A program made the translations under genes and the position numbers. 64,000 nucleotides of DNA from NCBI GenBank assembly GCA_015655215.1, contig JAATFL010000017.1:1-64000 (forward strand), read 5' to 3'. Numbering within the stretch: the stretch's first letter is position 1; each line of letters starts with the position of its first letter. Shown here in pieces: positions 1 to 8,043 of this stretch. Source of the DNA: Coriobacteriia bacterium (GTDB lineage: Bacteria; Actinomycetota; Coriobacteriia; Coriobacteriales; RUG033). Below the pieces are notes generated by a model. That model worked only from the letters and a program-made list of their open reading frames with translations, ran no database searches and was not told the DNA's origin.

Positions 1-1
1 C

Positions 2-265
2 AAGGCCAAGGAGCTCTATCCCGACATCCACATCACGAGCGGTCTGTCGAACATCTCGTTCGGCCTGCCGGTGCGCAAGGTCATCAACATGGCGTTTCTG
101 GCCCTCGCGATGGACGCGGGCATGGACAGCGCCATCGTCGACCCCCTCAACCGCGACTTCATGGGCGTCATCTTCGCCTCCGACGCACTCATCGGCAACG
201 ACGAGTACTGCGAGGAGTACCTGGACGCCTATCGCAACAACATCTTCGGCCCCGTGAAGGCGTAG
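2..265 (+). CDS. C-terminal part of a methyltetrahydrofolate:corrinoid/dihydropteroate-synthase-like methyltransferase (5' truncated by window edge)
   Basis: Open frame from the window edge: AKELYPDIHITSGLSNISFGLPVRKVINMAFLALAMDAGMDSAIVDPLNRDFMGVIFASDALIGND; the GLSNISFGLP motif is typical of pterin-binding corrinoid methyltransferases. Confidence 0.8.
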   Translation, partial: KAKELYPDIHITSGLSNISFGLPVRKVINMAFLALAMDAGMDSAIVDPLNRDFMGVIFASDALIGNDEYCEEYLDAYRNNIFGPVKA

Positions 266-297
266 GAGCTAGAATTAATCCATCGATAGGTCATGCC

Positions 298-335
298 GAC
301 CCCTCCTCGTCATCTCGATTCGACGAGGAGGGGTC
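298..335 (+). terminator. Intrinsic-terminator-like hairpin
   Basis: Perfect 14-bp inverted repeat gacccctcctcgtc / gacgaggaggggtc with 10-nt loop, between convergent genes. Confidence 0.6.
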
Positions 336-409
336 GTGCTGTGAGGGGATGCCCATCGACGATGCCCCCGTTGTCGTATATACCTTCTCCGGTGCGTGCG
401 TGCCGGTCT

Positions 410-1420
410 TCATGAGGGATTGCCCACGTACCGACCTGGGTTGACCACCCGCACCGGTTCCTCGCCCCGTGAAAGCCTCTCGACGTTCTCCCAGACCATG
501 CGGTAGGCCCGGCGGAACATGTTTGTCGTCACCCCACCGATGTGAGGCGAGAAGAGCACCTTGTCTCGCACGTCAGCGGGGAGATCGACCAGGGGATTGT
601 TCGCCGTGACGGGCTCGGGGTAAACCGTATCGAAGGCGGCACCGGCGATGGTACCGTCGACAAGCGCTTGTCGACAGGCTTCGTTGTCGACGATCTCTCC
701 GCGTGCGGTGTTGATGAGATAGGCCGTAGGTTTCATCTTTGCAAGGAATCCGGCATCGACCATACCGATCGTCGTTGACGTCGCGGGCGTGTGGATGCTC
801 ACGTAGTCGCACGTTGCGACCAGGTCATCGAGTGGCAGATAACTGACGTGAAGACGTTCCTCGTCCTCGCTCGATAGCGGGGTGCGCTTGGTATAGAACA
901 CCGTTGCGTCGAATGCGGAGAGTCGTCTGGCAACCTGTTGCGCAATGTCGCCAAAGCCCACGAGGCCCACTTTGGAGCCGGACAGCTCGTCGATACCCCT
1001 CACCATGAGATCCTCCTTCATCTTTATCTGCTTGCCTTGGCGTACCGCCTCGTCTCCGGCGCGGACATGCTTCTGCAATCCCAGCATGAGGAGGAGGGTC
1101 TGTTCTGCGACGGCTATGGCATTCGCTCCCTTGCAGTTGCAAACGAAGATGCCATGTCGTGAGGCGGCCTCGATATCTATCGCGTTGAAGGCGACACCTT
1201 CGGAATGAATCATCTTGAGATGGGGGAGCCTGGCGATAAGGTTTGCCGAAATCCCCGAGATGGCATCGACCAGGATGATATCGGCATCAGGGGCCGCCGC
1301 GACGATCTCGTCGTCGCCCGCGCCACGTTCGACGACGGTGACGTCGGTATCGTGAACGATTGGCAGGTCGGGCGTATAGAGCTCGGCGCGGGCTCTGCTT
1401 CCGATGATGAGCAGGTTCAT
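410..1420 (-). CDS. D-2-hydroxyacid dehydrogenase, NAD-binding (phosphoglycerate-dehydrogenase-like)
   Basis: GLVGFGDIAQQVARRLSAF Rossmann motif, INTARGEIVDNEAC, FSPHIGGVT; start set at MNLLIIGSRARAELYTPD. Confidence 0.85.
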   Translation of the reverse strand: MNLLIIGSRARAELYTPDLPIVHDTDVTVVERGAGDDEIVAAAPDADIILVDAISGISANLIARLPHLKMIHSEGVAFNAIDIEAASRHGIFVCNCKGANAIAVAEQTLLLMLGLQKHVRAGDEAVRQGKQIKMKEDLMVRGIDELSGSKVGLVGFGDIAQQVARRLSAFDATVFYTKRTPLSSEDEERLHVSYLPLDDLVATCDYVSIHTPATSTTIGMVDAGFLAKMKPTAYLINTARGEIVDNEACRQALVDGTIAGAAFDTVYPEPVTANNPLVDLPADVRDKVLFSPHIGGVTTNMFRRAYRMVWENVERLSRGEEPVRVVNPGRYVGNPS

Positions 1421-1775
1421 CTGATATCTCCATTTCTCGTGGACACGGAGGACCATCGGGGCATGCTGAATGTATGCTCGATGAAAGTATAGCCTTGGCA
1501 TCGAGATGGCAGCGGTGGCGTGGGGTATGTTCTCCGCGCGCCCGGACGGGCAGTCGCTTCTGTCGAGGGATGCTCAGAGGGTATTCTGACATCGCTGGAG
1601 GATCAATTGTCGGGTACATACCTAAGGTGACACGTTATCGTAACGGTAAACCATGCAATCCAGTTTTTGAAGTAGTATGAAGAACCGGTACGATACCATT
1701 GCCTTGTGGTGGTAGTCCCTCTGCAAAGTCATACGCCCGTTCCCCTCGTAGACAAAATGCGACGAGATCACCATC

Positions 1776-2228
1776 ATGAGCATATTGCCGATACCAACAA
1801 GGAGCTATATGGATATGACACAGACAAGAGCCGTTTCGCTGTTCTGTCGACTCGCAGCAAATAGGAAGACATCCCTGCCGATCAGACCGAGCGAGATGTT
1901 GCTGCTGAGCTATATCTGCAGCTCGAACATTCACGTCACCCCCGTGATGGCTGCAGCCAATTTCTACGTGACCAAGGCGAACATCACGGCGCTTGCAAAA
2001 CTGCTCGTGAAGGACGGATACATCGAGAAGGTACCGTCAGATACGGACCGGCGTAGCTATTATCTGACACCAACGCCGAAGGCGTACGAGTTGATCAAGG
2101 AGCATGAGCACGACCCTGAATCGATCGAGCAGTTTCTCAAGAGCAAGATGGGGAAGGACTTCGATGCACTGGTTGGTCTTCTCGATACGGCGAACGCGAT
2201 TCTCATCGCAGACATGAAAGCGAAGTAG
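1776..2228 (+). CDS. MarR-family transcriptional regulator
   Basis: Winged-helix pattern IRPSEMLLLSYICSS...AANFYVTKANITALAKLLVKDGYIEKVPSDTDRRSYYLTPT. Confidence 0.8.
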   Translation: MSILPIPTRSYMDMTQTRAVSLFCRLAANRKTSLPIRPSEMLLLSYICSSNIHVTPVMAAANFYVTKANITALAKLLVKDGYIEKVPSDTDRRSYYLTPTPKAYELIKEHEHDPESIEQFLKSKMGKDFDALVGLLDTANAILIADMKAK

Positions 2229-2413
2229 CGAGCACGCGATCCGCGCGGCAGCCATCGGACGAGGCAATGCCATGGGTAGTATGCTCTCGTCGAACGCGGA
2301 TACGTTCAAGGTGGCTTCCGGGGCGCACGTCAGTACGACATGAGGTCGTGGGGCATCCTGTGCGCGTCACTGTCCGTCGTCCTGCATACCATGCCCTCTT
2401 CGGTGTCTCCTCC

Positions 2414-2674
2414 TCACTGGTTTCGAGGGGCCTTGGGAGTGCCGGGGGCACCGGGCATACCGGGGGCCTTGGGGGCTCCAGGAGCTCCGGGGGCTTTGGG
2501 AGCCCCTGGAGCTCCTGGCATACCGGACATTGCGGCTCCAGCCGGCAACTCTGCACCGCACGCCTTGCAGACCGTCGCGGTTGGCTCGTTCTCGGCACCG
2601 CACGTGGCACACTTCTTGTTGAGTTCTATGGCAGCAGGTCTAAAGCACATACCAGTTTGTCCTTCCCATTCCAA
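2414..2674 (-). CDS. Small zinc-ribbon protein with collagen-like G-A-P/K-A-P repeat tail
   Basis: KKCATCGAENEPTATVCKACGAEL (CxxC...CxxC) followed by GMPGAPGAPKAPGAPGAPKAPGMPGAPGTPKAP. Confidence 0.6.
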   Translation of the reverse strand: MEWEGQTGMCFRPAAIELNKKCATCGAENEPTATVCKACGAELPAGAAMSGMPGAPGAPKAPGAPGAPKAPGMPGAPGTPKAPRNQ

Positions 2675-3021
2675 GCTCTCGGGTTATCCGGCTATCACCA
2701 AATCGGTGAACAACTGCTCGTTGTGGATATCATCTTAGGAGAGACCACGTAGCGACGAATCCCACATGACTTGCTAAATCTTCCGATCTTGGCCATAAAC
2801 CTAGTACTTGCGGTCTTAATTATGGCGTGGGCGAGATGAGATTTGTTCGATAGCCTGTGTGCCGTTTGTAAAAACATTCAAATGACAAGCTATATTAGTT
2901 GAAATATACATCTATAAGACATACTCTACTAATACCGTGAATAGCAACGTGCGGAATGGCTATCGAATGGCCACGTTATACCGGGCACGACCCGATGACC
3001 TATCAAGAAGGAGGAACAGCC

Positions 3022-3354
3022 ATGAAGACGTATTACAACCCGGATGACCTTGAGCGCTTCGGTACGGTTGGCGAAGAAGCCCCTGAGCTTTGGAGGGGCT
3101 TCCTTGGTTGGTACGGCCCCGCCACGGAGGGTGGATCCCTTTCGAAGCGTGAGAAGTCACTTGTCGCGCTCGGCGTCGCAGCTGCCGTGCAATGTCCGTA
3201 TTGCATCGACTCATATACGCGCTCGTGTCTGGAGCAGGGAATCACCGAGGGGGAGATGACCGAGGCCTTCCATGTCGCGGCGGCAATCCGCGGGGGAGCA
3301 ACGCTCGCTCACGCGCTACAGATGAAGAACGTCGTCACCGAGTTGGGAATGTAA
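3022..3354 (+). CDS. Carboxymuconolactone decarboxylase/AhpD-like protein, arsenosugar biosynthesis-associated peroxidase-like
   Basis: REKSLVALGVAAAVQCPYCIDSYTRSCLEQGITEGEMTEAFHVAAAIRGGATLAHA; CxxC motif; immediately upstream of an ArsS-like radical SAM gene; good SD (ggagg) before ATG 3022. Confidence 0.8.
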   Translation: MKTYYNPDDLERFGTVGEEAPELWRGFLGWYGPATEGGSLSKREKSLVALGVAAAVQCPYCIDSYTRSCLEQGITEGEMTEAFHVAAAIRGGATLAHALQMKNVVTELGM

Positions 3355-3382
3355 GATGGACGCGACAAGGGAGGAGACCTCG

Positions 3383-4441
3383 ATGGCGTCGTGCGTGCCC
3401 TCCTTCCCAGCCACGATGGCACCCATGGTCAAACCCTCTTCGGTGTCGACCACGTCTGCTCTCGGCGGGGATGTCCTTGAGGATATGGGGATCGAGCCGT
3501 TCGCCCGACGCTTGGCGGGAAGACCGGAAGCGCATGCGCTCTCTAATCCGCAGGTGATGCAGGCCAACATCGGCCTCAAATGCAATCTCGGCTGCGGTCA
3601 TTGCCATCTTTCCGCTGGTCCCAACCGTACCGAGGAGATGACCCGAGACACGATGCAGGATTGCCTCACGGTCATCGCCGAGCAGCGTATGGTGACCCTC
3701 GACATCACCGGCGGCGCACCCGAGATGAACCCCGAGGTCGCTTGGTTCATCAAGGAGGGCTCTCGGATCGCGCACGTCATGGTCCGCACCAACCTCGTCG
3801 TGCTCGAGGATCCGGCATACGCCTACCTCGCCGAGCTCTACGCGAACTGCGGTGTCCAGGTGGTGTGCTCGCTGCCCTCGTATGACCGGCACCTGACCGG
3901 GCGACAACGTGGTCCAAGCGTGTTCGACGCGAGCATTCGCGTGCTCAGGCGGCTTAACGATCTGGGATATGGCAAAGGGGGCGGGCTCGAACTCGACGTG
4001 GTGCATAATCCGGTGGGCGCCTTTCTGCCCGGCGCGCAGACGGACATCGAGGCGACGTATCGGCGCAAGCTCCTCGACCCCCATGGAATCGTCTTCGACA
4101 AGCTCTTCGCGATAGCCAACAACCCATTGGGGCGTTATCGGGACTTCCTAGAGAGGAGCGGCAATCTCCAGGGCTACATGCACCGCCTCGAGGGAGCCTT
4201 CAATCCCGACACCCTTTCCAACATGATGTGTCGCAACCAGGTTTCCGTCTCATGGGATGGGCGTTTGTTCGACTGTGATTTCAACCAGGTGCTGGATGCC
4301 CCTGCCAACCTCCCTCTCCATATAGGTGATGTGGCTGGGGGATCCCCGGGGTCCGTGGGGAGCAGGGCCATCGTCTTCGGGAATCACTGCTATGCGTGCT
4401 GCGCCGGAGCCGGATCGAGTTGCGCGGGTGCACTCACGTAG
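3383..4441 (+). CDS. arsS: Arsenosugar biosynthesis radical SAM protein ArsS-like (radical SAM + DUF3641)
   Basis: QANIGLKCNLGCGHCHLSAGPNRTEEM radical SAM CxxxCxxC motif; C-terminal HCYACCAGAGSSCAGAL motif typical of the ArsS family; ORF could also start at 3356. Confidence 0.82.
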   Translation: MASCVPSFPATMAPMVKPSSVSTTSALGGDVLEDMGIEPFARRLAGRPEAHALSNPQVMQANIGLKCNLGCGHCHLSAGPNRTEEMTRDTMQDCLTVIAEQRMVTLDITGGAPEMNPEVAWFIKEGSRIAHVMVRTNLVVLEDPAYAYLAELYANCGVQVVCSLPSYDRHLTGRQRGPSVFDASIRVLRRLNDLGYGKGGGLELDVVHNPVGAFLPGAQTDIEATYRRKLLDPHGIVFDKLFAIANNPLGRYRDFLERSGNLQGYMHRLEGAFNPDTLSNMMCRNQVSVSWDGRLFDCDFNQVLDAPANLPLHIGDVAGGSPGSVGSRAIVFGNHCYACCAGAGSSCAGALT

Positions 4442-4510
4442 ACCAGGCACCGTGTTCGAACTTGTGCATCCGCTGCGTACCCAACGGATCATCGAAGCGA
4501 AAGGTGCCGC

Positions 4511-5809
4511 ATGCTCTTCTCGGATATCGCCATCATCGATGAGCACCTCGACTATCGTGAGCATCGCTATGTGGGGGTACTTGGCAACAGGATCGCCTAT
4601 GTGGGGGAGAAGCCTCCTGCAAACCCGACGGCATACGGCGAGGTGTATCCCGGTGCCCGCCATCTCCTCATGCCCGGCATGGTCAACGCGCACACCCACG
4701 TGCCCATGCAGGCGTTGCGGGGATGGGCGGAGAACCTTCCCCTGCAACGATGGCTCACCGAGCGCATCTACCCCTTCGAGGCCCAGCTCGATGACCAGAT
4801 CGCCTACCAGGGCACGTTGCTCGCCACCGCGGAGATGCTCAGGTTCGGGACGACGTCGTTCTCGGATATGTACATCTGGGACGACGCACGTCTCAGGGCG
4901 CTCGGTGAATCGGGAATGCGTGCCAACCTCTGCCACGGCATCGTCTCGTTCGATGCCGACGCGGCATATCGCGATATGCCCGATTACCGAGACAACGTGC
5001 ATCTCGTCCATGACTTCCAGGGAGCGTTCGACGGTCGCTGTCGCATTGACCTGTGCGTCCATGCCGAGTACAGCAACACCCCAGAAGTCATCCGCGAGGT
5101 CGCCATCCATGCCAAGGAGCTGGGCACGCGACTCCATATCCACCTTTCGGAGACGCGCGCCGAGCACGAGGGATGCAAGGAGCGCCACGGTGGCCTCACC
5201 CCCGCCGGCTTCCTCGAGACCCTGGGCGTGTTCGACGTTCCCGTGCTCGCGGCCCACTGCGTCTGGCTCGAACCGCATGATCGCGACATCCTCGCCAAGC
5301 GCAGCGCGACCGCCGTCGCCACCCCGGTGAGCAATCTCAAGCTTGCGAGTGGCATCGCCAACATGCCGGCCCTGATCGACGTCGGCGTCAACGTCGCCCT
5401 TGGTACCGATAGCGTCGCAAGCAACAACAACCTCAACCTTTGGAAGGAAATGGCGCTCTTCGGCATGATCTATCGAGGCACCCAGCTCGACCCCACGCTC
5501 ATCACGCCCCGGCAGGCACTGTTCGCTGCGACACGTGCCGGCGCCATCGCACAGGGTCGTGACGACGCCGGGCTTATCCGAGAGGGCTATCTGGCCGATG
5601 TGGAGGTGGTCGACATCGACCGGCCTTGGATGGAGCCGTCCGTGAATCCCCTGGCCAACCTGGTCTTCTCGGCACAGGGGAGCGACGTGGTGCTCACGAT
5701 GGTGGATGGGCGCGTGCTCTACCGAGAGGGGGATTACACCACCATCGATGTCGAGCGGGTCCAACACGAGGTGGCCCGTCTGACGCGGGGTATCGTCGCA
5801 AGGCTATGA
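4511..5809 (+). CDS. Amidohydrolase, 5-methylthioadenosine/S-adenosylhomocysteine deaminase-like
   Basis: LMPGMVNAHTHVPMQALRGWAENLPLQRWL, metal-binding HxH, VALGTDSVASNNNLNLWKEM, AAHCVWL. Confidence 0.85.
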   Translation: MLFSDIAIIDEHLDYREHRYVGVLGNRIAYVGEKPPANPTAYGEVYPGARHLLMPGMVNAHTHVPMQALRGWAENLPLQRWLTERIYPFEAQLDDQIAYQGTLLATAEMLRFGTTSFSDMYIWDDARLRALGESGMRANLCHGIVSFDADAAYRDMPDYRDNVHLVHDFQGAFDGRCRIDLCVHAEYSNTPEVIREVAIHAKELGTRLHIHLSETRAEHEGCKERHGGLTPAGFLETLGVFDVPVLAAHCVWLEPHDRDILAKRSATAVATPVSNLKLASGIANMPALIDVGVNVALGTDSVASNNNLNLWKEMALFGMIYRGTQLDPTLITPRQALFAATRAGAIAQGRDDAGLIREGYLADVEVVDIDRPWMEPSVNPLANLVFSAQGSDVVLTMVDGRVLYREGDYTTIDVERVQHEVARLTRGIVARL

Positions 5810-5969
5810 GCCTTGCGAGATAGCGGTGCTTTCCCGATGCGCCGCTGGGAGTTGCTTACCCGCCGCCATGGGAGCCGTCTCTCATTCGGGCTTGCCAAGA
5901 GGCGAGGTCATGGGTACCATTGCTTCTGCATTCGGCGCCGGTTGCACGATGTGCCCAGGTATCAGGTTC

Positions 5970-6044
5970 GGGCGATTAGCTCAGGGGGAGAGCGCTTCCT
6001 TCACACGGAAGAGGTCACTGGTTCGAAACCAGTATCGCCCACCA
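5970..6044 (+). tRNA. tRNA-Val (anticodon CAC), CCA encoded
   Basis: Cloverleaf: acceptor gggcgat/atcgccc + ACCA, anticodon arm cttcc-ttCACac-ggaag, T-arm ctggttcgaaaccag. Confidence 0.93.
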
Positions 6045-6059
6045 ATAGAATCTCAGGCG

Positions 6060-6102
6060 GATGGCCGTGTTTCGGGAAACCGGGACCGGCCATCTTCTTC
6101 TT
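6060..6102 (+). terminator. Hairpin terminator downstream of tRNA-Val
   Basis: gatggccg ... cggccatc followed by ttcttctt. Confidence 0.5.
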
Positions 6103-6312
6103 CCGGTCCAATGTAACAACGCGATTCTACCGCTTGAGCACGGGTATGCTGCCCCTACTCTCTCGTCCTGACGATTTGAGTGTGCTAGACTTATTTAGAA
6201 GGATTAGACGGGGAAGTCGTTCCACAGAACGGAGAGGTCCTTTTCGGGGGGACCATCGTTGGTCATACCCATTGGGGGGGGACCTTCTGGAAACGAGCAT
6301 ATCGACTGACGC

Positions 6313-6597
6313 TTGATTGGGGATTTTGTGGACACGGCTGTGAGAAGGTTCTTCGATTCAGGAGGACAACTGACATCTCTTCCTCGGAAATATGCCGTTC
6401 GGTTGTTGGTGCTGGAGGAAATCGCCCGTAGGTTTGACGCAGAGCGCATCTACACGGAAGTCGAAGTCAACGAGACGCTGCGGCCTGTGTCTGAAGACTA
6501 CGTTCTTCTTCGCAGGCTTCTTATAGATTATCGCTTGATGGAGAGAGAACCGGATGGTGGGACGTACTGGATACGCAGGGCACCCACGACGCCATGA
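6313..6597 (+). CDS. DUF2087 domain-containing protein
   Basis: LPRKYAVRLLVLEEIARRFDAERIYTEVEVNETLRPVSEDYVLLRRLLIDYRLMEREPDGGTYWI matches the DUF2087 pattern; translationally coupled to the next gene. Confidence 0.75.
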   Translation: MIGDFVDTAVRRFFDSGGQLTSLPRKYAVRLLVLEEIARRFDAERIYTEVEVNETLRPVSEDYVLLRRLLIDYRLMEREPDGGTYWIRRAPTTP

Positions 6598-7775
6598 TCC
6601 TACGGAAGAACGTCACCTTCAGAAATCTCGCGATTGCCGATGCCATATCAACCTTGGGGGATTGGTGTTCGTCCATCGTCCTGCCAATCATACTTTACGG
6701 CATTACAAAGGATGTTGCGGCAACGGCCACTCTCATACTATGCCGCTTCCTGCCAGCCCTATTCGCCAATCCGATCCTCAAGAAGTTCCAGGATAAATGC
6801 GTAAACGCCGTCTCGGTAATGCAGTATATGGATATTTTGAGAGCCGTGGTGTTTCTTGGCTTCATCGTCGCAACCGAGCCGTGGCACTTCTACGTCCTGA
6901 CGCTGATCGTCTATACGGGCAGCGCGCTCTCCAAGCCATGCAAGTCATCCTTTATCCGCATCTGCTGTGCCCCGGATGAACTCTCTAGAGCCAACAACAC
7001 GATAGGGTTGATACAGAACTCGTTCATGTTGGTCGGTCCATTGGCCGGGGGTATTCTGTATCAGCTCATGGGACTCAAGGGGGTGGTGGTGTTCAACTCC
7101 TGCACGTTCCTTGCATCATATGTGTTCCTGAGGAGGATCAAGCTCGGTGCCCCCGACGTGGCCGGTGCGCAGTCACGACGCTTCGTCGAGGTCATGAAGA
7201 AATTCTCCAAGATGACTCCGGTGGTTCTTGCCCTCATCGGTACCGACGCGATAAGCGGTGTTGCCTTTGGTGCCCTGAATACCTTGCTGCCAGTTATTGC
7301 ACAGCACGTCTTCGACAATAGCTCGTTTGTCTACGGCCTTCTGATGTCCGCGCTCTCATGTGGCCTGCTTATGGGGAACGTTGTGTTTGGCAGGTTGTCT
7401 CGCGATATGGATATGGCGAGAACCTATATTGGCGCCACGATCGTAGCGATCGTCGGCTTTCTCCTTCTTGGAGTGACCGATAGCCTGTTCGTCATGTTGT
7501 TGTTCCTGGCTCTCGTCGGAACAGCAAACTCAGTCCAGGATCTTTCACTCATCACGAGCATACAGAGAACCTCGACGAGTGATGTGGACATGGCGCTGGT
7601 CTTCTCGATCCATGAAACTCTATCTGCCATCGCGATCGTCGCATCTACGTTGGTCGTAACGTACCTGTTGACCTTGTTGGGCAAACAACTGACCTTCGTC
7701 GCGCTGGCGATGTTTGCTGTCGTCGGGGGATTGGCGATACTCGGATCATGTGCCAGGAGCTTAAGGAACGGCTAG
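6594..7775 (+). CDS. MFS transporter
   Basis: Multiple TM segments, MFS-like DAISTLGDWCSSIVLPIILYGITKDVAATATLILCRFLPAL; overlaps the previous stop. Confidence 0.8.
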   Translation: MILRKNVTFRNLAIADAISTLGDWCSSIVLPIILYGITKDVAATATLILCRFLPALFANPILKKFQDKCVNAVSVMQYMDILRAVVFLGFIVATEPWHFYVLTLIVYTGSALSKPCKSSFIRICCAPDELSRANNTIGLIQNSFMLVGPLAGGILYQLMGLKGVVVFNSCTFLASYVFLRRIKLGAPDVAGAQSRRFVEVMKKFSKMTPVVLALIGTDAISGVAFGALNTLLPVIAQHVFDNSSFVYGLLMSALSCGLLMGNVVFGRLSRDMDMARTYIGATIVAIVGFLLLGVTDSLFVMLLFLALVGTANSVQDLSLITSIQRTSTSDVDMALVFSIHETLSAIAIVASTLVVTYLLTLLGKQLTFVALAMFAVVGGLAILGSCARSLRNG

Positions 7776-8043
7776 GTACGGGGTGCCATGCGAATGGTTC
7801 CTCCATTTTTTCCAGGCGGGAATCCGGCGGGTCCGTACCTGGCTTCGGGTGGGCACTGCCAACCTTGGTGTCTTTGCCGAGAATCGACTCGTCGGATAAC
7901 CTCATGCGCCTTCTCTCGGCTATGATGGGAGTTCGCGCTTCTGTCGCGGCATGATGTTCGCCGTGATTCGCACACCGGAGGAATGATGGGTGTGGGCTGC
8001 GATACACGATATCGCTTCACACTTGAGATAGAGGGGTTGGCAC

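Noticed and set aside
1633-1645. cgtta-tcg-taacg inverted repeat upstream of the MarR gene
   Set aside because: Could be a MarR operator but too short (5-bp arms) to support on its own
4250-5767. 505-aa minus-strand ORF antisense to the amidohydrolase
   Set aside because: Shadow ORF of a GC-rich gene; the plus strand carries clear conserved motifs and the antisense protein is low-complexity with no recognisable domain
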